Source of the DNA: Hanleya hanleyi
Lineage: Eukaryota; Mollusca; Polyplacophora; Lepidopleurida; Hanleyidae
Reading direction: 5' to 3'
Assembly: GCA_036873755.1 (NCBI GenBank)
Contig: JAVTVY010018995.1
Span: 1-64,000 of the forward strand
DNA length: 64,000 nucleotides
Shown piece after piece: positions 1 through 11,260 of this stretch. Positions within the stretch are counted from its first letter, which is position 1; each line of letters begins with the position of its first letter. The notes beneath the pieces are model-generated. The model searched no databases and was not told the DNA's origin. It was given only the letters and a program-made list of their open reading frames with translations. The translations under genes were made by a program, and so were the position numbers.

Positions 1-3000
1 GGTGGGGGTTAGAACCCGTGACCTGTATGGTCGGGCGGCTGGTGTTTGATTTCCAATCTTTGATTTTCCATTTGGAACAAGTGTGATTACATGGCTGTCT
101 AACATCTTTCAATATCAAAGATCACATGAGAATATAATGCTTCTATAAGTCTGGAATCGAACATCCCCTAATTATCAGCACAGTCATCCTTCGACCATTC
201 CATTCTTCCCGGCATTGATTGACGGCTCTCTTAAGAATGTTGTCTGCCGCTCTGAAAGAGTATCATTTTCCCATTCAGTCCGAACCAACGAGGTCGTGTT
301 TGCCTAAGTATTCAAGAAAACTTATTTTTTCTTTCAGATGCTGCGGTAAGTTTTATTAATAGTGTTACATTTGTTTCTGGAATTATATTATTAAGGCGAT
401 GGCATCCTCCGATCTTCAAAGGCCACATTGTAGGCTGTCAAATACAAAGCTCTTTGATAGTTTTATATCCATGGCCTGTCCTGTCATAAAAATTCCATCG
501 AACGTTCATTGAAGGATTTCGGGACCAGATCCAAAGGCACAGAATTTTCCAATCTAGGTAAAATACCGTTATATTATATCTGAGTTTAATGAGATTGAGT
601 AAGCCTTGAAAGAATAATAGCTTCCCTTATAATCACGAGATCCCAATATCCCGTATTGATCCCACTCGGTCGTTTTGAGTACCGGTGTGTGGCTAGGAAT
701 ATCCGGTGATTAAAATTGTCCAGTTACTTTGTTCTAATCTTGGTACGCCTGGCAAAGTCGAAAGAATAGAGACCTGCATTATGGACAATGTTATCTTCTA
801 ACACAACTAGGACATTTTGTTCCTCATCGACAACTGTGGACCGGCCCGGCTCTTATCACTAGAGAAAAGGATACGAGACTAATCCCCAGGACACGCTGTG
901 ACTATTACAAACTCAAAGCGTAATATAGCTATGGGGAAGTACATGATTTGACCTCCCCGTAAATATTTCCAAATATTAAGTAGCCATTTTTCTACACCAT
1001 TCCAGGTCGTACAATACGACAGCGAGTGCTGTTCATCCGTCTGTCCGGACTTTGACATTTGTAAGTTGTGTGATATCTCCAGTTCTAGGTCATGGATGGA
1101 TCCTTGTCAATGATATATCTTACAATCAGTTGGGAATTAAGAATCATGGATTCAGTTATACATGATAGTTTTCTCAGTTTCATCAATAAAGCATTTACAG
1201 GTTTGTCTTTCTGTTGAAAGTCAATACAGATGAATTTTGGGGGGTTCACAAGCATGACCTTCAACAGCATGACTTTGCGCTCTTCAACCAATGAATCTAG
1301 AATGCCAACATTTCGGTCATGCCCACCCCTTTATCGAACCGCCAGTAATACGCATAAACGGTTTTGCTGTGTCATATAGCAGTCTTTTGTTTAATTTTAT
1401 CCAATTTAGAGGCGTCTAGAAACTTTTGCTAGGAAATTCAACTTTTTGTCAAAACTTCGACAAATCATCATGAGCGCATGGAAATGAACGTCCTCGCCTT
1501 CCTCGACTGGTTTGACGCGTTTTGTTCTTCGATGACGCAAATTTTCCACAACCTTCAGAGTTTTTGTCATTATATATTTCAGCTTATAACTGTTCGGAGA
1601 ATGGCATAATTATACCGAGATATAAGTTTCCCTGTAGAGGGAATTGGATAATAATTGAACAATCCAAAAAATTGTGTACGAAGCTATTAGATTTATTTTC
1701 GAAATCCTCATCTTTCCTATCCAATTTAGTGGGATAAGGAAGGGGCAATTTGAAATGCAGTAAAAGCGAGATTAAATTGTTGCTGGATATAATAGGATTA
1801 CTGCAAGTTTGAGACAGAAATAAAAAGGAATAATTCAATTCAGGGATCCTCGCTAAGACATGCCAAACAAATTCTTCAATTGTTACGAAACTCGTGGCGG
1901 TTTATTTTATAAATCTGTTATAATGGAATGTGTATAATTGCATACCGTGCATAATTGCCTCTGGCTCTCACATTTCACGACAGAAGCTGGAATGATCCGC
2001 AATTTCAAGGCAAACATCCCTGCAATAGAAAAGATTTCGTGAGAGAATACAATGATTAATCCTTCATGTTTTTTTTCTGGAAGATATTGCAGTCCTTTGC
2101 ACGAAAAATAGCGGATAAATGACCTGGACAATATCGTACCTGATTTCCGGACAGACCGTGTGGATCCAGTGCATTCTAGTAGTATACAAACAACATATGG
2201 TAGCAATTGAAGGAAAAGCGTGGGTGGTATGTGCGTTGACCTTTGACCGTGACTGTAAAACGCTCTTACAACCGTTTATGCGTACAGTCTTTCAGCGTCA
2301 ATGGGTATATTAATATGTCCACCAAGTGGATGGGGTCATCGCGTGCATGTGCACACGATGAGTAGTTTAAAAGGGGCATTTGAGGAATTTGAGATGTCTG
2401 TGACATCTTCGGCGCCAATGTGCAGTTGCTAGGTACGTATATTGAAGACCCCAAAAAGGTTTAGATGAACTTAGCCGGGGTAGAAATGAGAAATTGGCAT
2501 CGTGATGTGTCTTCGCTTCGCGATGGAACTATACCCTTCAGTTAGCAAGTTCAGGCGGGAATAACAGTGGGGTCTACTCTTCTGTCACCAATAGTCAAAT
2601 GCACTTTAATACAAACACGTAATATCCATATATCATCTGAAATTGAATGCTTGCTTACTTCAGGGCAAATGCCATTGACGAAGCAAAAAATCGAAACCCT
2701 TGCAATCCCTTTTAAAATCGCTTCAATTTCTCTCGAAATCCCTTAAAAAGTAGAAAAATTTGTCATAGTCGGCTCATTTTTCAGAGAAAGCTGCAGTTGC
2801 GATTTCAATGAAACACACTGTCTCGTCTTCTACGTCGAGCGGTCAATGTAAAAGGTGAAAAACAAAAACATTGATCAACCAGTTTTGTAAAAAAAAAAAT
2901 TTAAATTTTCCTGCCGTAAATTAGCCATGATTTTCACGTTCACCAAAGGGGCATAACTGAGGCTATTGGCACGCTACTCACTGATCCCAGCCGGTCTGTA

Positions 3001-3295
3001 GGCGAGCCCAGCCTACAATAATACCCAATAGGATGGTATTATATATGTCAGCAACTATAAAAATATGAAGAATTATCATGTGGTCAAAAACGGTCTGTCT
3101 TCCTTATCATGATATTCCTATGAAACTGTGTTGCGCACCCAAAGCTACTATCGTAGAGCTGTAGCTTTGCATGTAAATTGGAGAGATGAGCTGATGCTGA
3201 AATTCAAATACTCAGCCTATGATACCTACATAAATAGTATCACACAAGACTGAATTCAGACTCATTTATCCATTGATAGTGAACTGCAAGTTCAA
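1..3295 (+). repeat. Large unclassified unit, copy A (5' end outside window)
   Basis: This stretch aligns by eye, block after block and in the same order, with parts of 7.0-10.1, 15.1-19.6, 21.0-24.4 and 26.0-28.5 kb. Shared landmarks are 'gacctgtatggtcgggcggc' near the start, 'cttcaaaggccacattgtag' near 415, 'gataatgtag'-like text near 2085, and the 'agaaagctgcagttgcgat' block near 2790. Intron-like boundaries recur (pyrimidine tract plus CAG near 340 and 2785; AG/GTAAAATACC near 557), so the unit may descend from a spliced gene. However, intron-like and exon-like parts are equally diverged between copies, and frames are broken by 1-2-nt indels. I do not recognise a family. It is best read as a non-functional repeat unit. 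Confidence 0.75.
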
Positions 3296-4435
3296 ATTCT
3301 CTCTTGAAACTTACAAAAACTGAACAGAGTTAACATTTCTGAGTGCATGTTTCAGGTACGATCCAAAATTGATGTCAAAGGTCAAGATCATTGTCCCCCA
3401 AATCAGGAACCACTGGAACTATTACGCGCTTTTACTCCAGCCCCTAATAATGTAATCCTTTGCACGAAAAATAGGGAATACATGATTTGGACAATATCTT
3501 GCCTGATCTCCTGGGATCGTACGGATTCAGTGCATTCTAATAGTATATAAACAACATTATCCTTAGGAATAGATTCGCAATTGAAGGAAAAGCGTGAGTG
3601 GTATATGGATGGACCTTTGGCCATGATTGTAAAACGCACGTACAACCGTATATATTTTATGCGTACAGCCAATCAGCGTCAATGTTTTTTACGTGATACC
3701 CAAGCGACCGGGACTGACGTCATCGGCAATATATTAACCATAGATACGGTCGGATTCGGTGTGGGTTGTGCAAAATGATGTCTGCCCACTGGCGGAGTGT
3801 TGGAGTTTCAGTAGATCTGGGCTTGTTTGTTTCTGGACAGTGATATATGGCGTCATCGCGTGTATGGGAAATCGGGGAGTAGTATGAAAAGGGCATTTGA
3901 GGTAAGAACCCGCGTGGTTTGTGAGAAAGTTCGGAATAGACGCGAATTTACACACATGGCATGAACAACTAGCATTTATTTTCGCTGAGAACAGTGTCGT
4001 GTGGGGATTCTATGAAACGGATCCACACGGTACCTGTCCACTGGGATGGCATCAGGGCTGTTGTCTTTGCCACGATGGTGACCTTCCTGAGTCAACATGT
4101 GGAGGTTCGAAGGAAAGCTCTTTTTGTGTAGAAAAATAATGTCATGGTCGTCGTATCACATGAACTGTGACATCTTCAGCGCCAATGCGCAGTTTCTGCG
4201 CAGTCCGGGTAGAAATGAGCAAATTGGCATTGTAGTGTGTCTTCGCTCCGCGATGGAGCTATGCCCACCGAAGTTAACAAGTTCAGTCGGAAATAACAAT
4301 GGGGTCCCCTCTTCGGTCACCAAAGGGCAAATAAACTTTAATACATCCATATATCCTCTGATATTGAACATATTGAATGCTTGCACCATTACTTCAGGGC
4401 AAATGCCATTTATGTAGTACAAAATCGAAACCCTT
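3296..4435 (+). repeat. Large unit, internally deleted copy A'
   Basis: A second, shorter copy follows copy A directly. It opens with the unit's early block ('tgcatgtttcag' then a 'gatgtcaaaggtca' segment at 3370) and jumps at about 3450 to the late block that begins 'cctttgcacgaaaaatag'. Roughly 2 kb present in the other copies is missing. It runs through 'ggcaaatgccatttatgtag' near 4398 and then loses similarity. The early block keeps an open frame with the same short peptide as the copy near 7245 (including KGQDHCP), but that alone does not show function. Confidence 0.7.
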
Positions 4436-6030
4436 GCAGAAACTGCCCTAGTAGTTATTTTGGTGGTAGTATTAACTTATCTCCAATTAGATCAGGGTAT
4501 TTTTGGGAGGATGTTATAATATTTAATTTGTCTTTGCATTTTTCAGCGACTGAACACAAACTATTAACTATCCACATCCGAATTAATTCACCAGCACGAA
4601 CATTTGAATTAATTTGTCAGCAAGAATGATATAATATGTGCGAAATGATAATGTAATTTTCATGTTGATTCCAGACTAGTGCTTTAGGCCTCTTGTGGGG
4701 TAATGATGTCAGACACACCACCATATGAAAGCGATATTGGGGACTGATGTACTACTGCCCATAGCCAGGAAGAGGTCAGGAAAAGGAGCAAAGGACAAGT
4801 TCATGGACTTTGTTGAATAATAATGTGTTCAGTAAGTACGAGAAATAAAATTTGTATAGCTGACTTTTGGTTAGAGTGGACTACAAAATCAGACTACATC
4901 TCCTTTCTTTATTTGGCCAAGGAGAATAGGTGCATTCTATCTACCGCCTTCTCCAGTGAACACAACACAATTCCTGGTAGAAATTTTGCTAGATTCCTTA
5001 GAAATTTACCACATATTATATTCACCATACGAATATGTACACGTGACCCTTTTTGACCTGATCCAACTTGTTTCCCCTTACAAGTTATGCCACTTGATTG
5101 TTGAAACCACCACTTTCATATGGTATTCGTTTTAGTGAATGCCACTTATCACATCATGTTTGATTTTGAAACACCACAAACAGATTCACCATAAGGATCA
5201 AGCTTATGCCCTGAAATCACGGAGCATCATAATATCCTGTATGATTTCCATGTCAATCAATTAATCTCATATTATCACTGACACTTCACCGATCAGCTGA
5301 TCTGATGATTATCTCTTAAGCATCCCTTCAATGCGCATTATCTCATACGCTATTTCCCCCCTTTCTCCTTTTCGGGGATAGCCCTGTTAGTGTCTGCTCT
5401 GTATGTTTAAGGGCATAATAATCTTGGGCTCAGTTGAGGTCTTGTTTCTAATGAAACCCAGTTTGTAATTAAAGAGAATTTAAGCATTACACGCACTGTT
5501 AACTCTGGTTGGGACGGGGCGCAGGCTGTTTTAATTAGTCTGAATGGTTTGCTTTTGCAATTCTCCCTTGAGGTTTAGTTTTATATGATTACTAGCCAGA
5601 GATATATATTCAACCACTGATGATATTCTCCATATGATCTTACATTCGTATAAAGCTTGACAGTAGAAAAGTCCTTGTTTTCAATCATTAATATCGGGAT
5701 AATTTTGACCAATGCCTTGTCTGCTTCTGTTTTAGAGTGCGGGAGGAAACATCACCTGGAAACCAACGATAAAGAGATTGAAACAGCAGTCGGCGGCCGG
5801 AATAATTCATGTGATCGAGATGGCGGGCGAAGGATCCGAGCTGACAAAGCAGCATCATTCAAAAAATCTTAGAAAACATATAAATTTACATTTTGAACAA
5901 CATCAAAAACATTGAAAACAATTGGAAAAATTAATCGTGGACTTTTTTATGCCAAGAATGCTGTTTTGAATATAAAATTCTCGAAGATTTTATTTCATTT
6001 TGTGTGTCATGACAATCGACTGAAATAAAG
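4436..6030. other. Unique-looking stretch, no gene seen
   Basis: This is AT-rich sequence between copies of the large unit. Only short frames of up to about 77 codons are present (for example 4823-5056 +, 5657-5872 +). None shows a recognisable motif or convincing splice structure. Confidence 0.5.
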
Positions 6031-6297
6031 TCTTCGATGTGAGAGCTGGCAAAAGAATGAGATTATTCCTTTATCATCACCTTCTGAACTGAAAAATGGA
6101 GTCTTACGAGCCTTCTTTGGTGAAAATGTTACTTCTTCAAAAGAAGACTACATCATGTCTAAATTAGTAGGTGCAGCTGATTGTCTAGTTGAAAGTACAC
6201 CGAATCCTCGAATATTTCAATCACATGCAATTTTTGGACAAAATACGATCATTACACTAAATTTACCACCCTGTGAAATCGTAATGATTACGAAATA
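6031..6297 (+). CDS. Open, exon-like fragment of unknown family
   Basis: After a TAA at about 6026, one frame stays open for about 88 codons and ends in TAATAG near 6297. It has no obvious initiating ATG, so it would be an internal or terminal exon, or a decayed transposon C-terminus. The peptide looks compositionally normal for a protein (for example ELKNGVLRAFFGEN, then LVGAADCLVE, ending in LPPCEIVMITK), but I do not recognise it. Its last third lies in the left arm of the palindrome at 6200-6520, so it may be the coding end of the parent element of that foldback. No promoter or donor site is evident. Confidence 0.25.
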
Positions 6298-6520
6298 ATA
6301 GATTAGTTGCTGATTTTGGACCATTTTATGAAGTGTACTAAATAAATATTTATGATCATATTTATTTAGTACACTTCGGAAAATGATCCAAAATCAACAA
6401 ATAATCCATTATTTCTTAATAATTTTAATGATTTTAGAGGGTGATTAAATTTACTTTAATGATTTATTTTGTCTAACAATTGGATGTGACTGAAATATTT
6501 GAGGATTTCGAGGAATTCGG
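6200..6520. repeat. Large imperfect palindrome (foldback element)
   Basis: The left arm (6200-6348) and right arm (6359-6520) are imperfect reverse complements around the short centre tttatgatca. The inner 40 bp are nearly perfect (left 'gaagtgtactaaataaata', right 'tatttatttagtacacttc'). The outer parts carry several substitutions and small indels. This is typical of a foldback/MITE or of an inverted duplication of a transposon end. No clear target-site duplication was found. Confidence 0.8.
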
Positions 6521-6529
6521 GGAATGACT

Positions 6530-6692
6530 ACCACTGCTCACCTGGCTGTTGATCAGTCAGACACATTCTTGCGATGCTGGAAATACTCTAATAATTCAAT
6601 CACAGGGGAAATCACTTACTATCATTGAATTATTAGAGTATTTACATCATCGCAAGATTGATCAACAGCCGTGTGAGCAGTAGCAGCCATTG
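6530..6692. repeat. Second foldback directly beside the first
   Basis: 'ctcacctggctgttgatcag' and 'attcttgcgatg' on the left are mirrored by 'cgcaagattgatcaacagcc' on the right. The best-conserved inner block is 'atactctaataattcaat' (about 6583-6600) against 'attgaattattagagtat' (about 6624-6641). The arms are about 70 bp with a spacer of about 20 bp. It abuts the palindrome at 6200-6520 and the tandem array that follows. Confidence 0.7.
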
Positions 6693-6694
6693 TC

Positions 6695-6965
6695 CAGCCA
6701 ACAATTGGGTCAACAGTGGCAGCCACTGGTGGACCAAAGTAATCGGGCCACCGGTGTGCTGATGAGCAAAACTTTAGTGGTCCTTCGACGGTGGCCAATA
6801 ATGGGTCACCAGTGGAAACCGACGGTCGGGACAGAAATGGCTGCCCTGATGGACCGAAGTAATCGGGCCACCGGTGGGCCGATGAGCAAAAATTTAGTGG
6901 TCCTTCGGCGGTGGCCAACAATGGGCCACCAGTACAGCCGATGGTGGGCCACTGGTGGACCGATG
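6695..6965 (+). repeat. 120-bp tandem repeat, two and a partial copy
   Basis: 'aagtaatcgggccaccggtg' recurs at a 120-bp spacing (about 6737 and 6857), with 'ggtccttcg.cggtggcca' following each time. A degenerate third unit ends near 6965. The monomer is G+C-richer than its surroundings. Because 120 is a multiple of 3, both strands show open frames of about 100 codons; these are repeat artefacts. Confidence 0.75.
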
Positions 6966-6974
6966 GAATATGCT

Positions 6975-9900
6975 GTGTGGGATATCGTTAGAGGTCTGAT
7001 TTGAGTACGTTAGCCGCAGATGGTTTAGTGGAGAATCCCGATGGGGGAATGAAATTTGCCGGAATAAAGATTATGTGATTGCCACACAAGAAATTATTTA
7101 ATGAAACTGTTGGAACATATTATTGTGCTGGTCCAGTTTTTCTGATTTTCAAATTCTCTCTTCAATGAGATGTCAGTACGGTTGCAAACTTACAAACACT
7201 AAACAGAGTTAAAATTTCTGAGTGCATGTTTTAGGTACGAAATTGATGTCAAAGGTCAGGATCACTGTCCCCAAAATCAGGAACCACTGCAGCTAGTACG
7301 TGCTTTTACTTGTCAGGAGTGCGGGCGTATATTGAAGCTCAATATTGGCTCGTGTTGAATTCACTTGGCTGGTACCGTACCCACCTGCAAGTTGGACGGG
7401 ATGCTGGCACTTTTAAGAAGTCACATCGAAAGACAATTGAGAATAATAAGGAACTCAGGCAGCGGTGGTTAGAACACGTGACCTGTATGGTCGGGTGGCT
7501 GATTTCACAGGCGATGGCAGTTTGATTTCCAATCTTTGATTTCTTATTTGGAGTAAGTATGATTACTTGGCTCTCTAACATCTTCCAATATCAAAGTTCA
7601 CATGAGAATATAATGCTTCTATAAGTCTGGAATCGAATATCCGCTATTTCTCAGCACAATTTGAACCTTTCGCGATCATCCTTCGACCATTTCATTCTTC
7701 CCGGCATTGATTGACGGCTCTCTTAGAAATGTTGGCAAACTGATATTCTGCTGCTTTGAAAGAGTATCATTTTCTCATTCAGACCGAACCAACGAGGTTG
7801 CGTTTGCCGAAGCATTCAAGAAAACATAATCTCAAAATTTCCTTTTTCAGATGTAGCGATATCTTTTATAAATAGTGTTACATTTGTTCCTGGAATTATA
7901 TTATTAAGGCGATGGCATCCTCCGATCTTCAAAGGCCACATTGTAGGCTGTCAAATACAAAACTCGTTGATAGTTTTCATGCCCTGTCCTGTCAGGAAAA
8001 CTCCATCGCACAAAGAGCCATTCAAGTTATTTACTCGTTCATTGAAGGATTTCGGGACCAGGTTCAAGGCACAGAATTTTCCAATCTACATAAGTTACCG
8101 TGATATTATATCTGAGTTTACTGAGATTGAGTAAGCCTTGAAAGAATAATAGCTTCTCTTATAATCACGAGATCCCAATATCCCGTATTGATCCCACTCG
8201 GTCGTTTTAGGTACCGGTGTGGGGCTAGGAATATCCGATGATTAAAATTGTCCAGTTACTATCTTCTGACAAAGTCGAGAGAATAGAGAGCCATTTTTCT
8301 ATACCATTCCAGGTGGTACAATAGAATAGCGAGTGCTGTCCGTTCGTCTGTCCGGATATTGACATTTGTAAGCTGTACGATACACCCAGTTCTAGGTCAA
8401 GGATTCATTGTCGTCAATGATTTATGTTAGAATCAGTTTTGAATTAAGCTGATCTCCCATCCAATCATGGATTCACATATTTGACATGATAGTTTTTCCA
8501 GTTTCCTCTATAAAGAATTTACAGGTTTGTCTTTTTGTTGAAAATAAATACAGATGAATTTTGGGGGCATCACAAGCATGATCGTCAACAGCATGACTTC
8601 GCGCACTCCAACCAATGAACCTAGGATACCAACTTTTCGATCATGCCTACCCTTCTATCGAACCGCCAGTAATACGCATAAACGGGTTTGCTGTGTCAGA
8701 TAGCAGTCTTTTGGTTATTTTTATCCAAATTTGAGGCGTCCGGAAACTTTGATAGAAAATTCAGCCTTACATGAGAACTTCGACAAATCATCATGTTACA
8801 GCCCCATAAGCACATGGAAATGAACGTCCTCTACTCCCTTAACTGGTTTGGCGGCTTTTGTTCTTCGATGACGCAAATTCTCCATAATCTTCAGAGTTTT
8901 TGTCATTATAAATTTCATTTCAGCTTATAACTGTTCAGACCATGCCATACCGAGATGAACGTTTCCTTGTAGAGTGTATTGGATGCTAAGTGATCAGTGT
9001 AACAAATTGTATGGGAAGCTATTGAATGTATTTTCAAAATCTTCATATTTTCTATTCAATCTAATGGGATAAGGAAGGGGCAATTTGAATAAGTAAAGGC
9101 GAGACTACATTATTGTTGGGCATACTAAGATTACTGCAAGTTTGGGACAGAAATGAAAGAGGAATAATTCAAGTTAGGGAACCTCGCTAAGACATGCCGA
9201 ACAAATTATTCAATTGCTAGCAAATATACCGAAAATTTTACTCTAGGCGGTTTACTTTATAAACCTGTGTAACCGTGCATAATAGCCTCTGGCTCCCATA
9301 TTGCTCAACGAAAGAATCGAGAAGGGTCCGCAATTTGAAGGCAAGTATCCCCGGAATAGAAGATTTCATGAGAGAATCCTATGATTAATCGTTCATGTTT
9401 CTATTTCTGACAGGTAATGTGGTCCTTTTAAAGTCGCTTCAATTTTCCTGAAAACCCTTATAAAGTAGAAAAATTGATCATATTCGGCTCATTTTCCAGA
9501 GAATCTGCAGTGGCGATTTTCAACGATTTTTTCAACGATTTTCAACGCCAAGCGATCAATTTAAAATGGTGAGAAAAAAAAACATTGATCCAGCAGTTTT
9601 TGTAAAAAATGTCTGCAGTAAATAAACCATCATTTTCAGGTTCGCCAAATGGGCATAACTGAGGCCATTGGCACGTTACGCACTGACCCCAGCCGGTCTG
9701 TAGGCAAACCCAGCCATCGATTCGCATATGTTTGTTTGAAAGACAGACAATACCCAGAAGGATGGTACTATAGATATCAGCAACTATAAAACTATGAAGA
9801 ATTATCATTTGGCCAAAAACGTCGGTCGGTCTTCCTTATTGGGCCATTCCTACGAAACTGTGTTGCGCAACCAAAGCTACTATGAGATGAGCTGATGCGG

Positions 9901-10145
9901 GAATTCAAATACTCAGCCTATGAAACCTACAACCTACATAAATAGCGTCACTCAAGACTGAATTCAGATTCATGTATCCATTGGTAGTGAACTGCAACGG
10001 AACTCCTTTCCGACAGTGGATATGATTTTCAGGCCAGTGTCGCCCATGATCCCCAGCATGTCGACGCCGTATCTCGTCTTTCGTGAGTAGAGACTCTGCA
10101 AGGGTCGAGTAGTGTAGGAAGTTGTACGATTCCCAGTACCGTCTA
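6975..10145 (+). repeat. Large unit, copy B
   Basis: It starts with 'gccgcagatggtttagtgg' near 7014 and 'tgcatgttttaggtacg' near 7223. It continues through the 'gacctgtatggtcgggtggc' and 'cttcaaaggccacattgtag' blocks (7480, 7925) to the 'cagtgtcgcccatgatcccc' block near 10035. About 750 bp present in copy C are missing near 9415, where 'gaggtaatgtggtcc'-like text jumps to the 'aagtcgcttcaatttt' block. Exon-like frames are shifted relative to the other copies. Confidence 0.7.
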
Positions 10146-10147
10146 GT

Positions 10148-10611
10148 CTAATCTATTACGGTTCTTACAACAGCGTTAGCTTTTAAAATTAGCATATTAT
10201 TTTTAGAATGACCGAGTATTCCGAATGTTCGTTTCATCGCAATAAAGAATTTGTTAGGCAGTATGCTGTTGTCCATTACTACGGTGAACGTGGTCGTGCA
10301 ACAGCAGCCGTTGTCTTTTGTTATCGAATGTTTAGTCCCGTCTAAGTCATGTTCATTTCCACTGCATTGGTCCAGAAATTGGTCAAGAAATGAAAAACAT
10401 AAATCAGCCAGCACGGCATACCAGAGCATGTAGTGAGACTTCAAATTTACCTCAGCCAGCTGCCTTTTCAAAAACTGAGTGTATGACCTTATGATTGTGG
10501 TGTATCGGACCGCAATCAGATGGCAGAAAAACAAATTTACTCGAAGTTTAGTGCTGCTAATTGTTGTATTACAATTTCCACATGGCGAGATGGTCAAACA
10601 AGAAAATAGAA
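10148..10611 (-). CDS. Exon-like open frame, unknown product (candidate exon 3)
   Basis: On the - strand the frame opens just after an acceptor-like 'tatttatag' near 10612 and runs about 154 codons to a stop at 10148. It has no ATG at its start, which fits an internal exon. Visible features are a CGNC pair near the start, a CCC run, and ILPNKFF, which recurs near 15200 in copy C. I cannot assign a family and see no catalytic motif. Upstream on the same strand lie a cysteine-rich exon candidate and a TATA/donor module, so this could be the 3' part of a three-exon gene. It could equally be the 5' half of the large repeat unit in inverted orientation. Confidence 0.3.
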
Positions 10612-10728
10612 TCTATAAATAGGCAAAGCTTTAGTGTAAGACCTCCCATTGAAAAGATAATATCCTCGACAAAAAACTGACAACACAACTTGTGGCAGAT
10701 CCTTTGTCAATTATATTTCGTGAGTCTT

Positions 10729-10985
10729 ACACCAAATCGTTGCCCTGTAATACAACCCTGTATATGACACAACACCAATTGTAGTCTCCGTACGATAAAC
10801 ACGGTCCGTCTCCACATTTCGTATAACATGCGGACCCAAACACCCATAAATGGAAGCATTTAATGGCATGGTTGTTGTGTTTTACTACCCACAATCTCTT
10901 GAAGCAAAGGCAATTTCCAAGGTTAGCTATCAAGGCGACCGTTCCGCTATGTACATTTCACGAAGAAGTCCACCTTAAAGCTGAC
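10729..10985 (-). CDS. Cysteine-rich exon candidate (candidate exon 2)
   Basis: On the - strand an acceptor-like 'ggtcatgtcag' precedes this block and a donor-like GGT/GTAAGA follows near 10729. One frame is open over most of it and is cysteine-rich, with a CYTKCGDGPC segment followed by YGDYNWCC. That spacing recalls small secreted Cys-rich repeats of invertebrates, but I cannot place it in a named family. The frame has a stop near its 5' end, so it is either shifted relative to exon 1 or decayed. Confidence 0.25.
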
Positions 10986-11039
10986 ATGACCTTATTTAAT
11001 GCACGAATGATAGCGAAAAAAAAAAAAATACTCACAGAT

Positions 11040-11260
11040 TTTAGTTCCAGTTGAATAATACCCGGCGGAACTAATCCGAGTGCCGAGTTCACGGCGCTAT
11101 TCTGCCAACTTCTCAGCCGAGTACATTTGCCTTCACCGCATATATAAAGCCTGAATCGACTGAGGACCTTGCCAGTCTGAACAGACTCTCGGACACTCCA
11201 CATCATATTTATGCTGTTGTTGTTGTCACCAGCACATTTTCGGACTGTGAGCATCATATG
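11040..11260 (-). promoter_or_regulatory. 5' module: TATA-like box, then donor-like site (inverted copy)
   Basis: Reading on the - strand, 'cagactggcaaggtcctcag' is followed by a TATA-like 'ctttatatatgcggtgaagg' and about 110 bp later by AAATCT/GTGAGT, a good splice donor. The same module occurs on the + strand at 14935-15140. The two copies differ at about six sites, and if read as protein most differences would be amino-acid changes. This favours promoter plus untranslated exon over coding sequence. Confidence 0.45.
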
